Part shown: piece by piece, positions 54,912 to 64,000 of the stretch
Numbering within the stretch: the stretch's first letter is position 1
Layout of the letters: each line of letters begins with the position of its first letter
Assembly: GCA_019787685.1 (NCBI GenBank)
Contig: JAHNUO010000040.1
Span: 62,001-126,000, forward strand
Direction of reading: 5' to 3'
DNA from: Chiua virens
Lineage: Eukaryota; Basidiomycota; Agaricomycetes; Boletales; Boletaceae
Length of the DNA stretch: 64,000 nt
Program-made: the position numbers and the translations under genes
The notes under the pieces: generated by a model
The model's input: the letters and a program-made list of their open reading frames with translations, nothing else
Database searches by the model: none
Told to the model about the DNA's origin: nothing

Positions 54912-55748
54912 ACCTGGTCTACTTCCAACTCATTCTGCATGATAGACTTCATCATCTCCAGTTCCTGCATACAAAGGTGCTAGTAGCAGATTTTTGCAGT
55001 GTAACCTCCTAACTTATTTGAGCAAGATTGAGCATTTGCCCTTCCATATATGTAAGTACCAATTCTGTAATTGACAATTTTTTCCTGCAAGTGCCATGCT
55101 TTACAAAAATGGCAGTAAGGCATATCAGGGCCAATCTAAGTTGCAGGTTGCCAGTCAGAGCCTCAGTGGTATAGAATATGTAGAACAAAGACATTATATC
55201 ACATTTTTTAATATTTAACAAATTCATATTTGATAACATTTTCAGCAACAACTGGAAATACCCCATGGACACATATTGCTAGGCAAAATTTAGCTGTTGT
55301 CAAGCTAACTATTCTGCCTTTATTTAATTTAACATAATATGTTGTATAATCAAAGTCCACTGTCTTTTTTTTGATCTTATAACTTATGGATATGTTTGAC
55401 GAGTCAACCCAAATTCCCAGGTGCAATGTGTTGAACAATAAGTATAGATTTTGCTAGCTGGACTTTTCCGGCTGTGTCTCGGCTGTGACGAACGCTTGCC
55501 GAGGTCCGAGGCGAATTGGATTTCGTGACACAAACCAACTTGCAATGTAGACATTACACGAGACCTGTATGTATGTACTGAGCTAGAACCATCCGACACC
55601 TGCACAACCACAAAAAAAAAACGCGCATGGACCTGTAACATGCAGGAATCGACAGCGCACTAGTATCACAAGCGAACAGCAATAGAGAACAGCGACAAAA
55701 GGGATCCAAGACATCGTTCCACAACCGTGCGCGCGCCAACTCCCGCGA
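54912..55748. other. Right edge of the repeat domain
   Basis: AT-rich and CpG-poor up to about 55440, then normal composition. No gene is supported. The right part is the 3' flank of the ubiquitin-fold gene. Confidence 0.4.
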
Positions 55749-57087
55749 TCAACAAATCGTACAACCCGTGCAGCACCCTGCGCGTCTTGACTCGTCCTCG
55801 TCACGTTCGACGTCCCTCCCGCCACCGCCTCCCATGGCTGCAACACTGACGCCGGCGCTCGAGAGGCGTCTCCCGATAGCCACGCTCAGACGTCTCTTTT
55901 TGCTCAGCGCAGGGTCGTCTGAAGGGAGTGCGTAGGGACGAATGGAGAGGTGGACGATCGTCGGTGTCGCGTTCGGTGCGGAGGGAAGCGACGTCGGGAA
56001 CCCGACGCCTGTAAAAGTGACATGCTTCGATCAGCACATGGATAGCTAAAAATAAATAGACGGAGAAACGGCAGACGGTTTCTGACATCCTAGCATTCTT
56101 GTGGACACCATACGCGATCACGCCGTGGAGATACAAAGGGTGAGGGGAAAGGAGAGAGAGGAAATGAAAAGAAGAGAACGTGCGGACCACGTACGTAGTA
56201 ACGTATCGTCGTCCTGCAGAATCTTTCCCAGATAGAGAATTCGCAAATAAGACGGTGCAGGTGGGCGTTCGTCTTGCCAATCTAAACACACGAGATTATC
56301 ACGAGGTGCATGTGCAGCGGACGGAAGAAGCAGTGCGGCGGACATCGGCGCGGTTGTGAGAAAGGAGAGAGCAGCATCAGTGAATAAGACGGCCGATCAT
56401 CAGAAACGCAGTGCAGTACGGAAATGACGACGGACCTGCATCACGCGCAGGCCATGCGTTCCATACGAGCTCCTTGACCCGTCCCACGGTCGTTTCTGGC
56501 TCGAATGACTGAGTTTTGCGAAGACCGGACACGAGGAGAAACGTCAATGAGACTTGAGGGGTTTGTGGAATGGGAATGGAGAGCAGTTCTGTGGTGAGGG
56601 GCTGTGCACCGTTTGAGGGTGTGTCTGGGGTCGGTGTTGTGGCCGTCGTGGTCGATATGGCAGGGACAGCGGTAGTAGAACCACCAGTGGTTGCAGTGGA
56701 GAGGTCAGGGACATGCTGTGGTGGAAACGCCGTGGGGAGAGGAGGCAGACGGGGGTAGACGGGGGAAGGGAGCGAATCTACATCGACTCTTGTGTACGAA
56801 GTGCGCGCACTTGCGGATGAGTAGGGACTAAACTTGGCATTAGGAGGATCGACGGACGGATCGTGCGCTGAGGAAGGACGGTCGAAGGTGGGGGAGTAGG
56901 AATATGGGAGGGGTTCGAGTGCATTATGGGTGGTAAAGGAAGCGCCTTGGGAGGTGAACGGTCTGACGACGGTGTCAGCAAAGGGTGGACTCGTGGAGGG
57001 TGGTTTTGGTAGAGGAGGTGTTATTGGACTGGCATTGCTAGTGGACGCCGTTGTGGGATTTGGTAGGTCTGGAGAAGACATTGACAT
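55749..57087 (-). CDS. Membrane-anchored ubiquitin-fold (UBL3-like) protein
   Basis: Three exons (57087-56445, 56281-56195, 56008-55749) give 329 residues. The first 170 residues are rich in Pro, Ser and Thr and look disordered. A ubiquitin-like fold of the UBL3/MUB type follows: VSLTFLLVSGLRKTQSFEP, VGRVKELVWNAWP, YLRILYLGKILQDDDTL and TPTIVHLSIRPY. The C-terminus ends CCTGCTIC: a CaaX-type box preceded by further cysteines, as expected for prenylation plus palmitoylation. Plant and animal relatives sit on the plasma membrane and bind E2 enzymes or sort proteins into vesicles; the same role here is inferred. The second intron (about 186 bases) is longer than usual, so an extra small exon cannot be excluded. 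Confidence 0.83.
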
Positions 57088-57787
57088 GGAGGTGGTGGAG
57101 AGATGGAGAGATGATCAATGGAGTCGACGACTAAAATACATTCGATTATAGAATGAACGAGCAACACGACATCGGCTACGAAGAATGAATCTGCATCCGG
57201 GTCCCCGAATGATTCATAACAGTTTGTCCTTCTCACCGAGTTGCGGGCGCAGACGAGTTCAACATTCTACTCTACTCCTAAATAGTGCTACAGCATATTT
57301 CTATCACGACGCCCCCCGCTGTACAGTGACTGGTCAGGAACGTGATGGTGCGAACGATCGTATTGGCAACATGGCTTGGTTCCCACTCGGAGAGGATTAT
57401 GGAGCACAGCAACAGCCCAGCATATGAGCAGCGTTGGATCTATTCACGCTCACATTGATCAATGATATGAAACAAGTCCGAGGAAACCGTCCCTCGGCGA
57501 CATCGCTGGTCGACGTATTCAGAACATTTTTGACATGGGGGACATGCCATGTCGATAACAATGCTCAGCACTGTTTCGTAGTCGAGTTCAAGTTGATTTA
57601 CATAAGCAAACACCTTTAATCCTCGGAATTAGCCGGACAACCCGGTATTGCAATTGCACAAGAAGTGGTATCCTAATTATAATTATCCCCCAATACCCAT
57701 GTCGACGAATGCCCAGGACTACCCTGAAAGAATCCCAACGATGCAAAAATAAATAGCAACCGTGTCCACGACGTAGAAAGCCGTTTT
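57088..57787. other. Intergenic, no gene identified
   Basis: This holds the upstream region of the ubiquitin-fold gene and the 3' flank of the GT69 gene. No further gene is supported. Confidence 0.5.
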
Positions 57788-59682
57788 TTACCACCATGGA
57801 TGGCAGTCACCCCCGTCCCATTCCCAGACGCCCTTGGAATCCCCGACGACCATCACCGCGTTCTGCATCCACGCCCCGTTGTACACCTTCTCGATCCACC
57901 ACTTCAGCACAGGGTGTCTCATGAACCACTTGAAGTAGACATAAAATCTGTCGTGCACACAAGTCAAGTTTAGATAGTCAATTATATACCCGTATCACAC
58001 GTACCGAATGTCATACCCAACGATGACACGTGGGTTGACCAGAATCCGTTGCAAATTAAACAGGCGTCTAAAATCGTATGGCAACAAAAATGATTCCGAC
58101 GAGTAGCACTCATCAGGCGCAGACGCGCGGAAACCGATGGGAGGCGTCAATGCAGGACTCGGTCCGCGCATCGCCGGATCACTGTAAGCCGGGTGCGTAG
58201 CAGGGAGTTCATATGTCAGCGGCTCGCGCGATAGGGTGCGATTAGATCGCAGGTGAACGGGAAGGAGGGGGTCCGCATTGAAGATGACGATACCATTCCA
58301 GCATGTGAACACTGGCGCAGGAGACTCGGTTTTCATCGCTTCGTAATCTTCATCGTCAAAGAAATACGGCCATCTGAACAGAGGGTGAGTTTCTGCACAG
58401 TCAATGAAGATTGGCACTTCATACATGCCACTAGTAAGCCTTCCTCGTTTGTCACGTAAAACCCACATATCATAAGCCCTTCACGGCGGTATAAACGTCA
58501 ATATGCGACGCAGAAACGACACTCAACTCACCCAAAATGGCCAAAATCCATCCCGCATGCCATGTCATACTCTCCGTCGGCAGTGTTGACGAGCTCAACA
58601 ATCGTTTCCGGTTCCACATAAACATCGTTTGAGAAAAGGACCTTGTCATATCCACCCTTCTCTACGAGGGGTTCGAGAACGCGATTTCGCAAGGAAGAAA
58701 GAAATTTGATGCGCTCGTTCCCACTCAGGTCCCCTTCCGGTTTCTCGATCGTGGTGTCGTGCGTCAATATGCGTCTCGATACGTCCATGGCAGCCAGCTT
58801 GTCGTCGAATTGTTCAAGCAACTCTGCAGATCGATCACCGCTTTCACTCTCCAGGATGGACACAAAGACATTGTCTTCTCCGAGGTAATGAATGGCTTTG
58901 ATGACACTGTCCGACCAATAGGGTATCACGCGTTCGTTATTGTAAAACATGGCGGCAATAAAAATTTTCTCTGTGAGATCAGTTAGTCGGTGATCACGAG
59001 CACAGCCTTGACAGTCGTGTTCACCTTGGTTTCCATACCCAGCCCGGCGAGGATGTGCAGTGGCCCTCTCAATCATCGGGCGGCATCGCAGGTCTCCCGG
59101 GTGCTGGTAGTGCAACCCGACCCACAAGCTCACAGACAGCAACCCAAACCAAAAGAACGCGCGCAAAAGCCAAAGGCGGGGTGTCTGGTGTCGAGAAGGT
59201 CTTGGCGAGCCTTCATCCTCTTCCAGTTCATCGAGATCAACATGTTGCTCGTCATCCCTCGCCAACGTGCCCCCCCTCTCCTCCAGCGAGTTCGATTCGC
59301 TCCGCGGTAGCATGGTGTACCCTTGCGAGAGTGTCGAAAAAGAGCTACTTTTGCGATGCCGCCACCAGTAGCGTGCGACCGCGGCATGATAACAGCAGAG
59401 ACATGCGAGCTGGACGAATGCAAGGACGGGCAGGACGAAGAGGGAGAGGAGAAGGAGTCGCCAGCTGAGCGGAAAGGCGGGTTTCCAGATGAACCCGAGC
59501 GCAAAGTAGAGATTGGTAAATTCGTACTCGGCGACGCTGTACAAGACGACAAAAAGAACCGCAGAGGTGACGCCAGGATGTCGTACGAGTTTGAGGAGAT
59601 GCCGGAAGAGGGGCAGGAGGGTTTTGTGGTAGGCTGCTGCTAATAGACGCCGTTGGGCAGCGAAGATGGGCAAGCCCACCAT
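57788..59682 (-). CDS. CAP59-type alpha-1,3-mannosyltransferase (GT69)
   Basis: Three exons (59682-58532, 58478-58005, 57947-57788) encode 594 residues. Three hydrophobic segments lie in the first 200 residues (around VTSAVLFVVLYSV, LLLLSLFVLPVLAFVQLACL and LLRAFFWFGLLSVSLWVGL), with an acidic loop between the second and third. The catalytic domain has KIFIAAMFYNNERVIPYW, ILESESGDRS, KVLFSNDVYVEPET, DMWVLRDKRG and FTCWNGIVIFNADPL, all typical of the cryptococcal CAP59/CMT1 family. The protein ends with GGDCHPWW. The role should be adding mannose to glycans in the Golgi or ER; the acceptor is unknown. All introns are GT-AG and the gene looks intact. Confidence 0.92.
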
Positions 59683-60916
59683 GGACGGGGGAAAGAATGG
59701 CTAGACCGACTTTGGTAACACTGATTGATATAGCTGCGGAATGCACAGCAACGATGATTTTGCCAACAGCGGGAGAAGTTGACCTGCCAAGGATTGAGTA
59801 TTGCAGTGAGAAGGCATACTAGTCAATTGGTATGTGTCTAAAAGTGTACATTCAACGTAATAGTCTGCAGCTACACGAGCGGACTTACATTGCATCAAAC
59901 GATGATGTCATCGTCTCCGCCACGACCTTCATCCATGTGTACTCAATTCATATGTAGTAGGACCCGTTCGACCTTGGATGAGTCTCGAGAAATGGAAGCA
60001 AAACCTTCTTCTCCGCCGGTTGTTGCCGACATGGTGCGCCGCGTGGTCTAATTTTACGCACGTTCAAATGGCGCAGCACAAAATCCACACAACAAAGTAC
60101 ATTTTGACCACTACAACAACACATTTTGAGCTGGAAAGCACATGTGACTACTATTTACTGGAGCGGGACCGCACTGACAGGGAATCAATAATCGAACGTA
60201 GTGAGGTAATGCTTACTGTACGTATATGCCGTGAGTAACGTTTCGCAAGTTGAACCGACTCCTCCAATCCGACGTGGCACTCTCAATCTGGGTAACCCCT
60301 GCCGCATCTCTAATATTTCCACTGCTGCGGCTACCACTACATATGACGGTTGAAACAATGTTATTCCCATCGGTAAGTCGTAAGCGTCTCATTTCCGCCC
60401 GCCCTCGTGATCGTCTCAGGTTTAATCGTAGTGTGCATCGCTTTCCTGAAACCAAGACACAAGGCTGCGGTAGGTCATTCATTCTCGCCTAATTCCATCT
60501 TGGATCCTCGGAGTGGGGCGATGGAAAACATGCACGTCTACCATCATAACTCGAAGCTATCAAATCATCTGAATGACTCAGCCTTCATCGATTCTATTGT
60601 CGATGAATGCACTCTTCCCCATGCGTTTATACCCCTTCCATTCATATCGCGGCGTGTTAGCAGTTTGCCTGTCATACAGTGGGTCGACGATTTCGCTAAC
60701 GACCCAACAATAAGTTCTTATCGCACATATTTATATACGTATCTTCTGGCCATGGGAATGGGAACCCTTCGTCCATACGAACAACGCCGTAGTCGCCGTT
60801 GATATACTAATTTACCGTTTCGATCGATACGAGGGTACCGGTACACGACGGCAAACAGATCTCGAGTACCACATATCCAAGTTCTCCAGTACTCCGGCCT
60901 CAGGCTTGCCGCGACG
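59683..60916. other. Intergenic, no gene identified
   Basis: Divergent promoter space between the GT69 and aminopeptidase genes. Frames up to 131 codons (60407-60802, plus) show no domain or good splice structure. Confidence 0.45.
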
Positions 60917-62494
60917 ATGAGAACCACCTTTATTGCCCTCTTGTCCCTTCTTTCGTTCGTGTCCGCATCCATCTGGTACCCAACTCAGATTCAGCAAGCT
61001 CTCCAAATCGACAACGTCGCCGTCCACCTCACAGAGGACAACTTCGACCGAGTTTTGGCTGCCCATCATGGCGATATCGTCGAGGTGATGCGTTTCGTCG
61101 ACCCTGTTTATGGCGCAACCCTCAATGAGCCACGACTGCTTCAAGTTTTTGGTGCCGAGCCTGTATGGCTGACCGAGGGCGACAAGTTGATTCTCAAGAG
61201 GCGAGGGTTATCCTTCATGGATCTCACCGGACGCGAAGACACGTCCAGCTCCCCAGAGACGCAGATCGGTATGTTGATTCACCCAGTCTGCCCCTTATTC
61301 CGTTGGACACATGAGATGACTCTGCGCCTCAACTTCAAGCTGTAGAGTGGCCGGAGCTCCAATACCAGAAAAAGGTCAACGACACCATCCAGGGTCTGAA
61401 CGTGGAAGAGATGATTGTCAATCTCGCTGAGCTCACGTCCTTTTTCAATCGTTACTACCGCTCCGAGCACGGCGTGCAGAGCTCTCGGTTGATTTATGAC
61501 AAACTACTCGAGGTAAGTCCTTTCGTCTCGTTTGGAGGACAAGGTACTTCATATCCTCATTCGCTTCTCTTGCTAGATCATTGCAGGCGCACCTACAGGC
61601 GTTCACATCTCGCTTGAGACCTTTACTCACTCATTCCCCCAGCCCAGCGTGATTGCTCGGTTCGAGCCTACGCATGGCAGATCCCGACCCAACCGTGCCA
61701 TTAAAATGCCTCTCGTCATCATCGGTGCTCACCAAGATTCCGCCAATTATGCTTTCCCGTACCTTCCAGCGCCCGGCGCCGATGACGACGGTTCTGGGAC
61801 GGTGACGATCCTAGAGGCATTCAGAGCCCTCGTCCAGGCTGGTTTCAAACCGGAACTCCCGGTCGAATTCCACTGGTACGCTGCGGAGGAGGCGGGCCTT
61901 TTGGGGAGCCAAGACATCGTCTCGGAATACATCGCTCAGCGCAAGGACATTGGTGCCATGATTCAATTCGTGCGTCCAACGCGTTTAGCTGTTTTAGCAT
62001 TGTGGAAAGGACGTGTGATCTATAGGACATGACGGCGTACGTGCCTAAAGGGACTGAACCGGCGGTGACGTTCATCACGACGGACGTTGACACGCCGTTG
62101 ACCAACTGGACCATGAGATTGGCGGCTGAATATTCTTCTTCTACCGTTGCTGGCGCGAAATTATTGTACGTTGCCACACCTCGACTCGCCGGCTTTAACT
62201 TACTTTCGTTTAGTGCAGGTGCAGGCTCGGACCACATGTCATGGCACCGCGCTGGGTTCCCTGCCATATTTGCCACGGAAGGCGACCCTCTTCAGGCGTT
62301 CAATCCGTACATCCATACTGCCGAGGATCGGATAAACTTGGCGGACGGCGAGTTTTCCTTCGAGGTGCGTTGTCTTGTCGCGCTCAATTGGGTTCGGCAT
62401 CTTAGAGCTGATACGACCCGTCGGACAGCACGCATTGGAATTTGCAAAGGTGGCGGTTGGATTCGCGATCGAGTTGGGAGGCTGGGCGGACTAG
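60917..62494 (+). CDS. Secreted M28 zinc aminopeptidase
   Basis: Six exons (60917-61268, 61346-61512, 61577-61969, 62026-62165, 62214-62364, 62429-62494) give 422 residues. A signal peptide opens the protein ([18 protein letters not shown]), followed by a propeptide-like region. Zinc ligands and catalytic residues are visible in M28 order: [32 protein letters not shown] and, near the end, [11 protein letters not shown]. The protein ends [20 protein letters not shown], like fungal leucyl aminopeptidases. It should cut N-terminal residues, mainly hydrophobic ones, from peptides outside the cell. The exon 4-5 junction (KLF-AGAGSD) is the least certain, as two acceptors lie close together. Confidence 0.9.
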
Positions 62495-62963
62495 ACACGT
62501 CTACGAGTCGATGCCTAGTTGCAAACGGATTATATGAATACGGACGATTCGGGTTCGATTCGGATACTTATGTGCTGTTCATTTCAATGGCAACGTTGCG
62601 ACAAGATCTACGAGGCTTGTATCAGCATCTGATCGCGACTAACTTGCAGTAACATCCGTCACGACGTCACAGTACTGTCCGATAACAGTTTCGTGATGGC
62701 CTTGGGTCTCGAGAGTGCTGCCGGCGTCCATTTGACCCCTACGGTACTTGTCTAGCCGTCCGATCTGGACTCCTGTATTTGGCCTGTTCCGTTGCACTCT
62801 TCGTGCCAGATTCCTTCCCATGCGCTGAGAGTAGTTCATCCTTGGTCGCGTCGCTAAAGATAAAACGACTTCCGGCCTGGACCGGGAAGCCCTTGAGGTT
62901 TCGGAAACCCCGGGAGTTGATTCCAGAAATGCCACAAACGGGGAACCAGGGTCGTATTTTGGC

Positions 62964-63375
62964 TTGTCGTGCGGCGCAGTGGTTTACCTCAATCAATGCA
63001 CGGTCACGTCCTACGATGTCATACTTTCGAACTTTAACAACACCTATGCAATCGTCAACTCATCCCTCACAGGTTTCAATACGACATCCACACTCCTCTG
63101 GATTCATCGCGTGGATGGCATCGACGTACCTCTTGCCTCAAATCCAGAGTATTCTGGGATCCCAGATACAGTCGACAAGCTTCACTGACTAACTCCAGAC
63201 GCAGCTGATGCTTCGATCTCTCGCGTTGAACACCGGCATTCTCGAGGGTGTTCCCGTCAATTCCTCCACGACCTTGGCGCCCAGTACCGCCTCTCGCTAC
63301 CCTATCGCATCGCTAGCCACGTTTCTCGTGCTCGTCATCCTCTGTTGCATCGTTGCGCTCGCTGTTGCCGTTTGA
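62964..63375 (+). CDS. Possible GPI-anchored or tail-anchored surface protein (partial model)
   Basis: Two frames can be joined across a 39-base GT-AG gap (about 63169-63207). The first part reads SCGAVVYLNQCTVTSYDVI and has several NxS/T sites (NNTY, NSSL, NTTS). The second ends in a long hydrophobic run (IASLATFLVLVILCCIVALAVAV) right before a stop, as in GPI signals or tail anchors. A hydrophobic stretch resembling a signal peptide occurs upstream near 62780, but I found no ATG in the right frame, so the start is unresolved. The intron is unusually short. Treat this as a candidate only. Confidence 0.35.
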
Positions 63376-64000
63376 GTTTGTTTCTTCGCTGCCAATTCGG
63401 TCGTCATTTACACGGAGAAGGGGGAGATGATAATGAAAAACACGTTGCAAATGGCTCAGCCTGAGCTGAGGCTGACGGATCCGCTTGCAGCGGTAGCCGA
63501 GTGGTTCTCGAGCGACGTGAATGAGCAAAGTCCTGATTCCGAATGTGAAATAGATACCCTCGGGGGATTGTGATTCGTGAAGCGAAGGGGACACGTACGC
63601 TCGAGACGGACGCACTCGATATGTTTGATGCTGATGAACACGGAAGTGACGTGCCTCGTATCTCGATAGATGCTAGTGGGAATGTTCAGTTTAGTCCTTG
63701 AAAGAGATACACGACATTTAGCGTTGACGACTGTGACGATAGTTTGATTAGTACTTATTTCTGATCTCATTTTCATTTTATGTAACCAACGCTAACTGAT
63801 CTTGGACTTTGCAGTGATCACATAGTGACCGTGCACACCTCGCATACGGTATATACTTACTCTTCTAACTCTGACAACGCCTGGTAGCAATACGCGAGTT
63901 TGGAAATATAAAACTCTGGATTGAGGATCGAATTGGAATGGCGCAAGCCTGCTGATTGGCTCCGACCCACTATGTAACTTGAACGTTGTGATGGAATGTC
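63376..64000. other. No gene identified
   Basis: An open frame continues to about 63570 in one phase (ending DTLGGL) and could be a cytoplasmic tail if the preceding gene is spliced differently. Otherwise nothing is recognised. Confidence 0.4.

Noticed and set aside
42372..55748. A complete retrotransposon with gag-pol between the LTRs
   Set aside because: I found no protease, reverse transcriptase, RNase H or integrase motifs. The exact five-base duplications around single LTRs show solo LTRs instead.
62530..62600. A tRNA-like B-box (GGTTCGATTC) at about 62550
   Set aside because: No matching A-box or acceptor stem could be found around it.

Overview
The window is nuclear DNA of a filamentous basidiomycete, most likely an Agaricomycete. 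The genes are cut by many short introns (about 45-65 bases). ATP-citrate lyase is one fused gene, as in basidiomycetes and animals but not in Pezizomycotina. CAP10-type (GT90) and CAP59-type (GT69) glycosyltransferases and a NACHT-WD40 protein are also typical of the group. I cannot name the species. No tRNA, rRNA or CRISPR array was seen.

Layout. 0.9-5.5 kb: a GT90 glycosyltransferase, an 88-residue membrane protein, and a divergently transcribed Ies2/INO80B-like chromatin-remodeller subunit sharing a promoter of about 110 bases. 7-14 kb: two tandem class B (Baeyer-Villiger type) flavin monooxygenases and a peroxisomal 3-ketoacyl-CoA thiolase with a PTS2 signal. 16-19 kb: two tandem seven-helix membrane proteins. 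20.7-24.8 kb: ATP-citrate lyase. 25.4-27.5 kb: an aromatic-L-amino-acid decarboxylase. 29.3-30.2 kb: mitochondrial ribosome recycling factor. 30.5-34.9 kb: an NLR-like NACHT-WD40 protein. 37.2-39.9 kb: a secreted S10 serine carboxypeptidase. 41.0-42.3 kb: a second, inverted copy of the Ies2-like gene. 42.4-55.5 kb: a repeat domain with three families of solo LTRs, several with exact target-site duplications and two nested inside a third; much of it is nearly free of CpG. 55.7-62.5 kb: a ubiquitin-fold protein with a prenylation box, a GT69 mannosyltransferase and a secreted M28 aminopeptidase; a possible GPI-anchored protein follows.

Most genes are housekeeping, cell-surface or secreted functions and do not form one obvious pathway. 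The thiolase and ATP-citrate lyase both bear on acetyl-CoA, and the oxygenase pair is accessory-type metabolism, but a functional cluster is only a speculation.

The points most worth a second look are: (i) an AT-AC intron with U2-type ends in the thiolase gene, whose removal restores the invariant GHPLG motif exactly; (ii) the inverted Ies2 duplicates 36 kb apart, whose identity falls from 100% over 355 bases near the 5' end to about 70% past the 3' end, a gradient suggesting gene conversion, with a GT-to-GC splice-donor change in the second copy; (iii) the nested solo-LTR structure with readable target-site duplications and copies showing very different CpG loss. All exon joins were worked out by hand from reading frame, splice consensus and family motifs.
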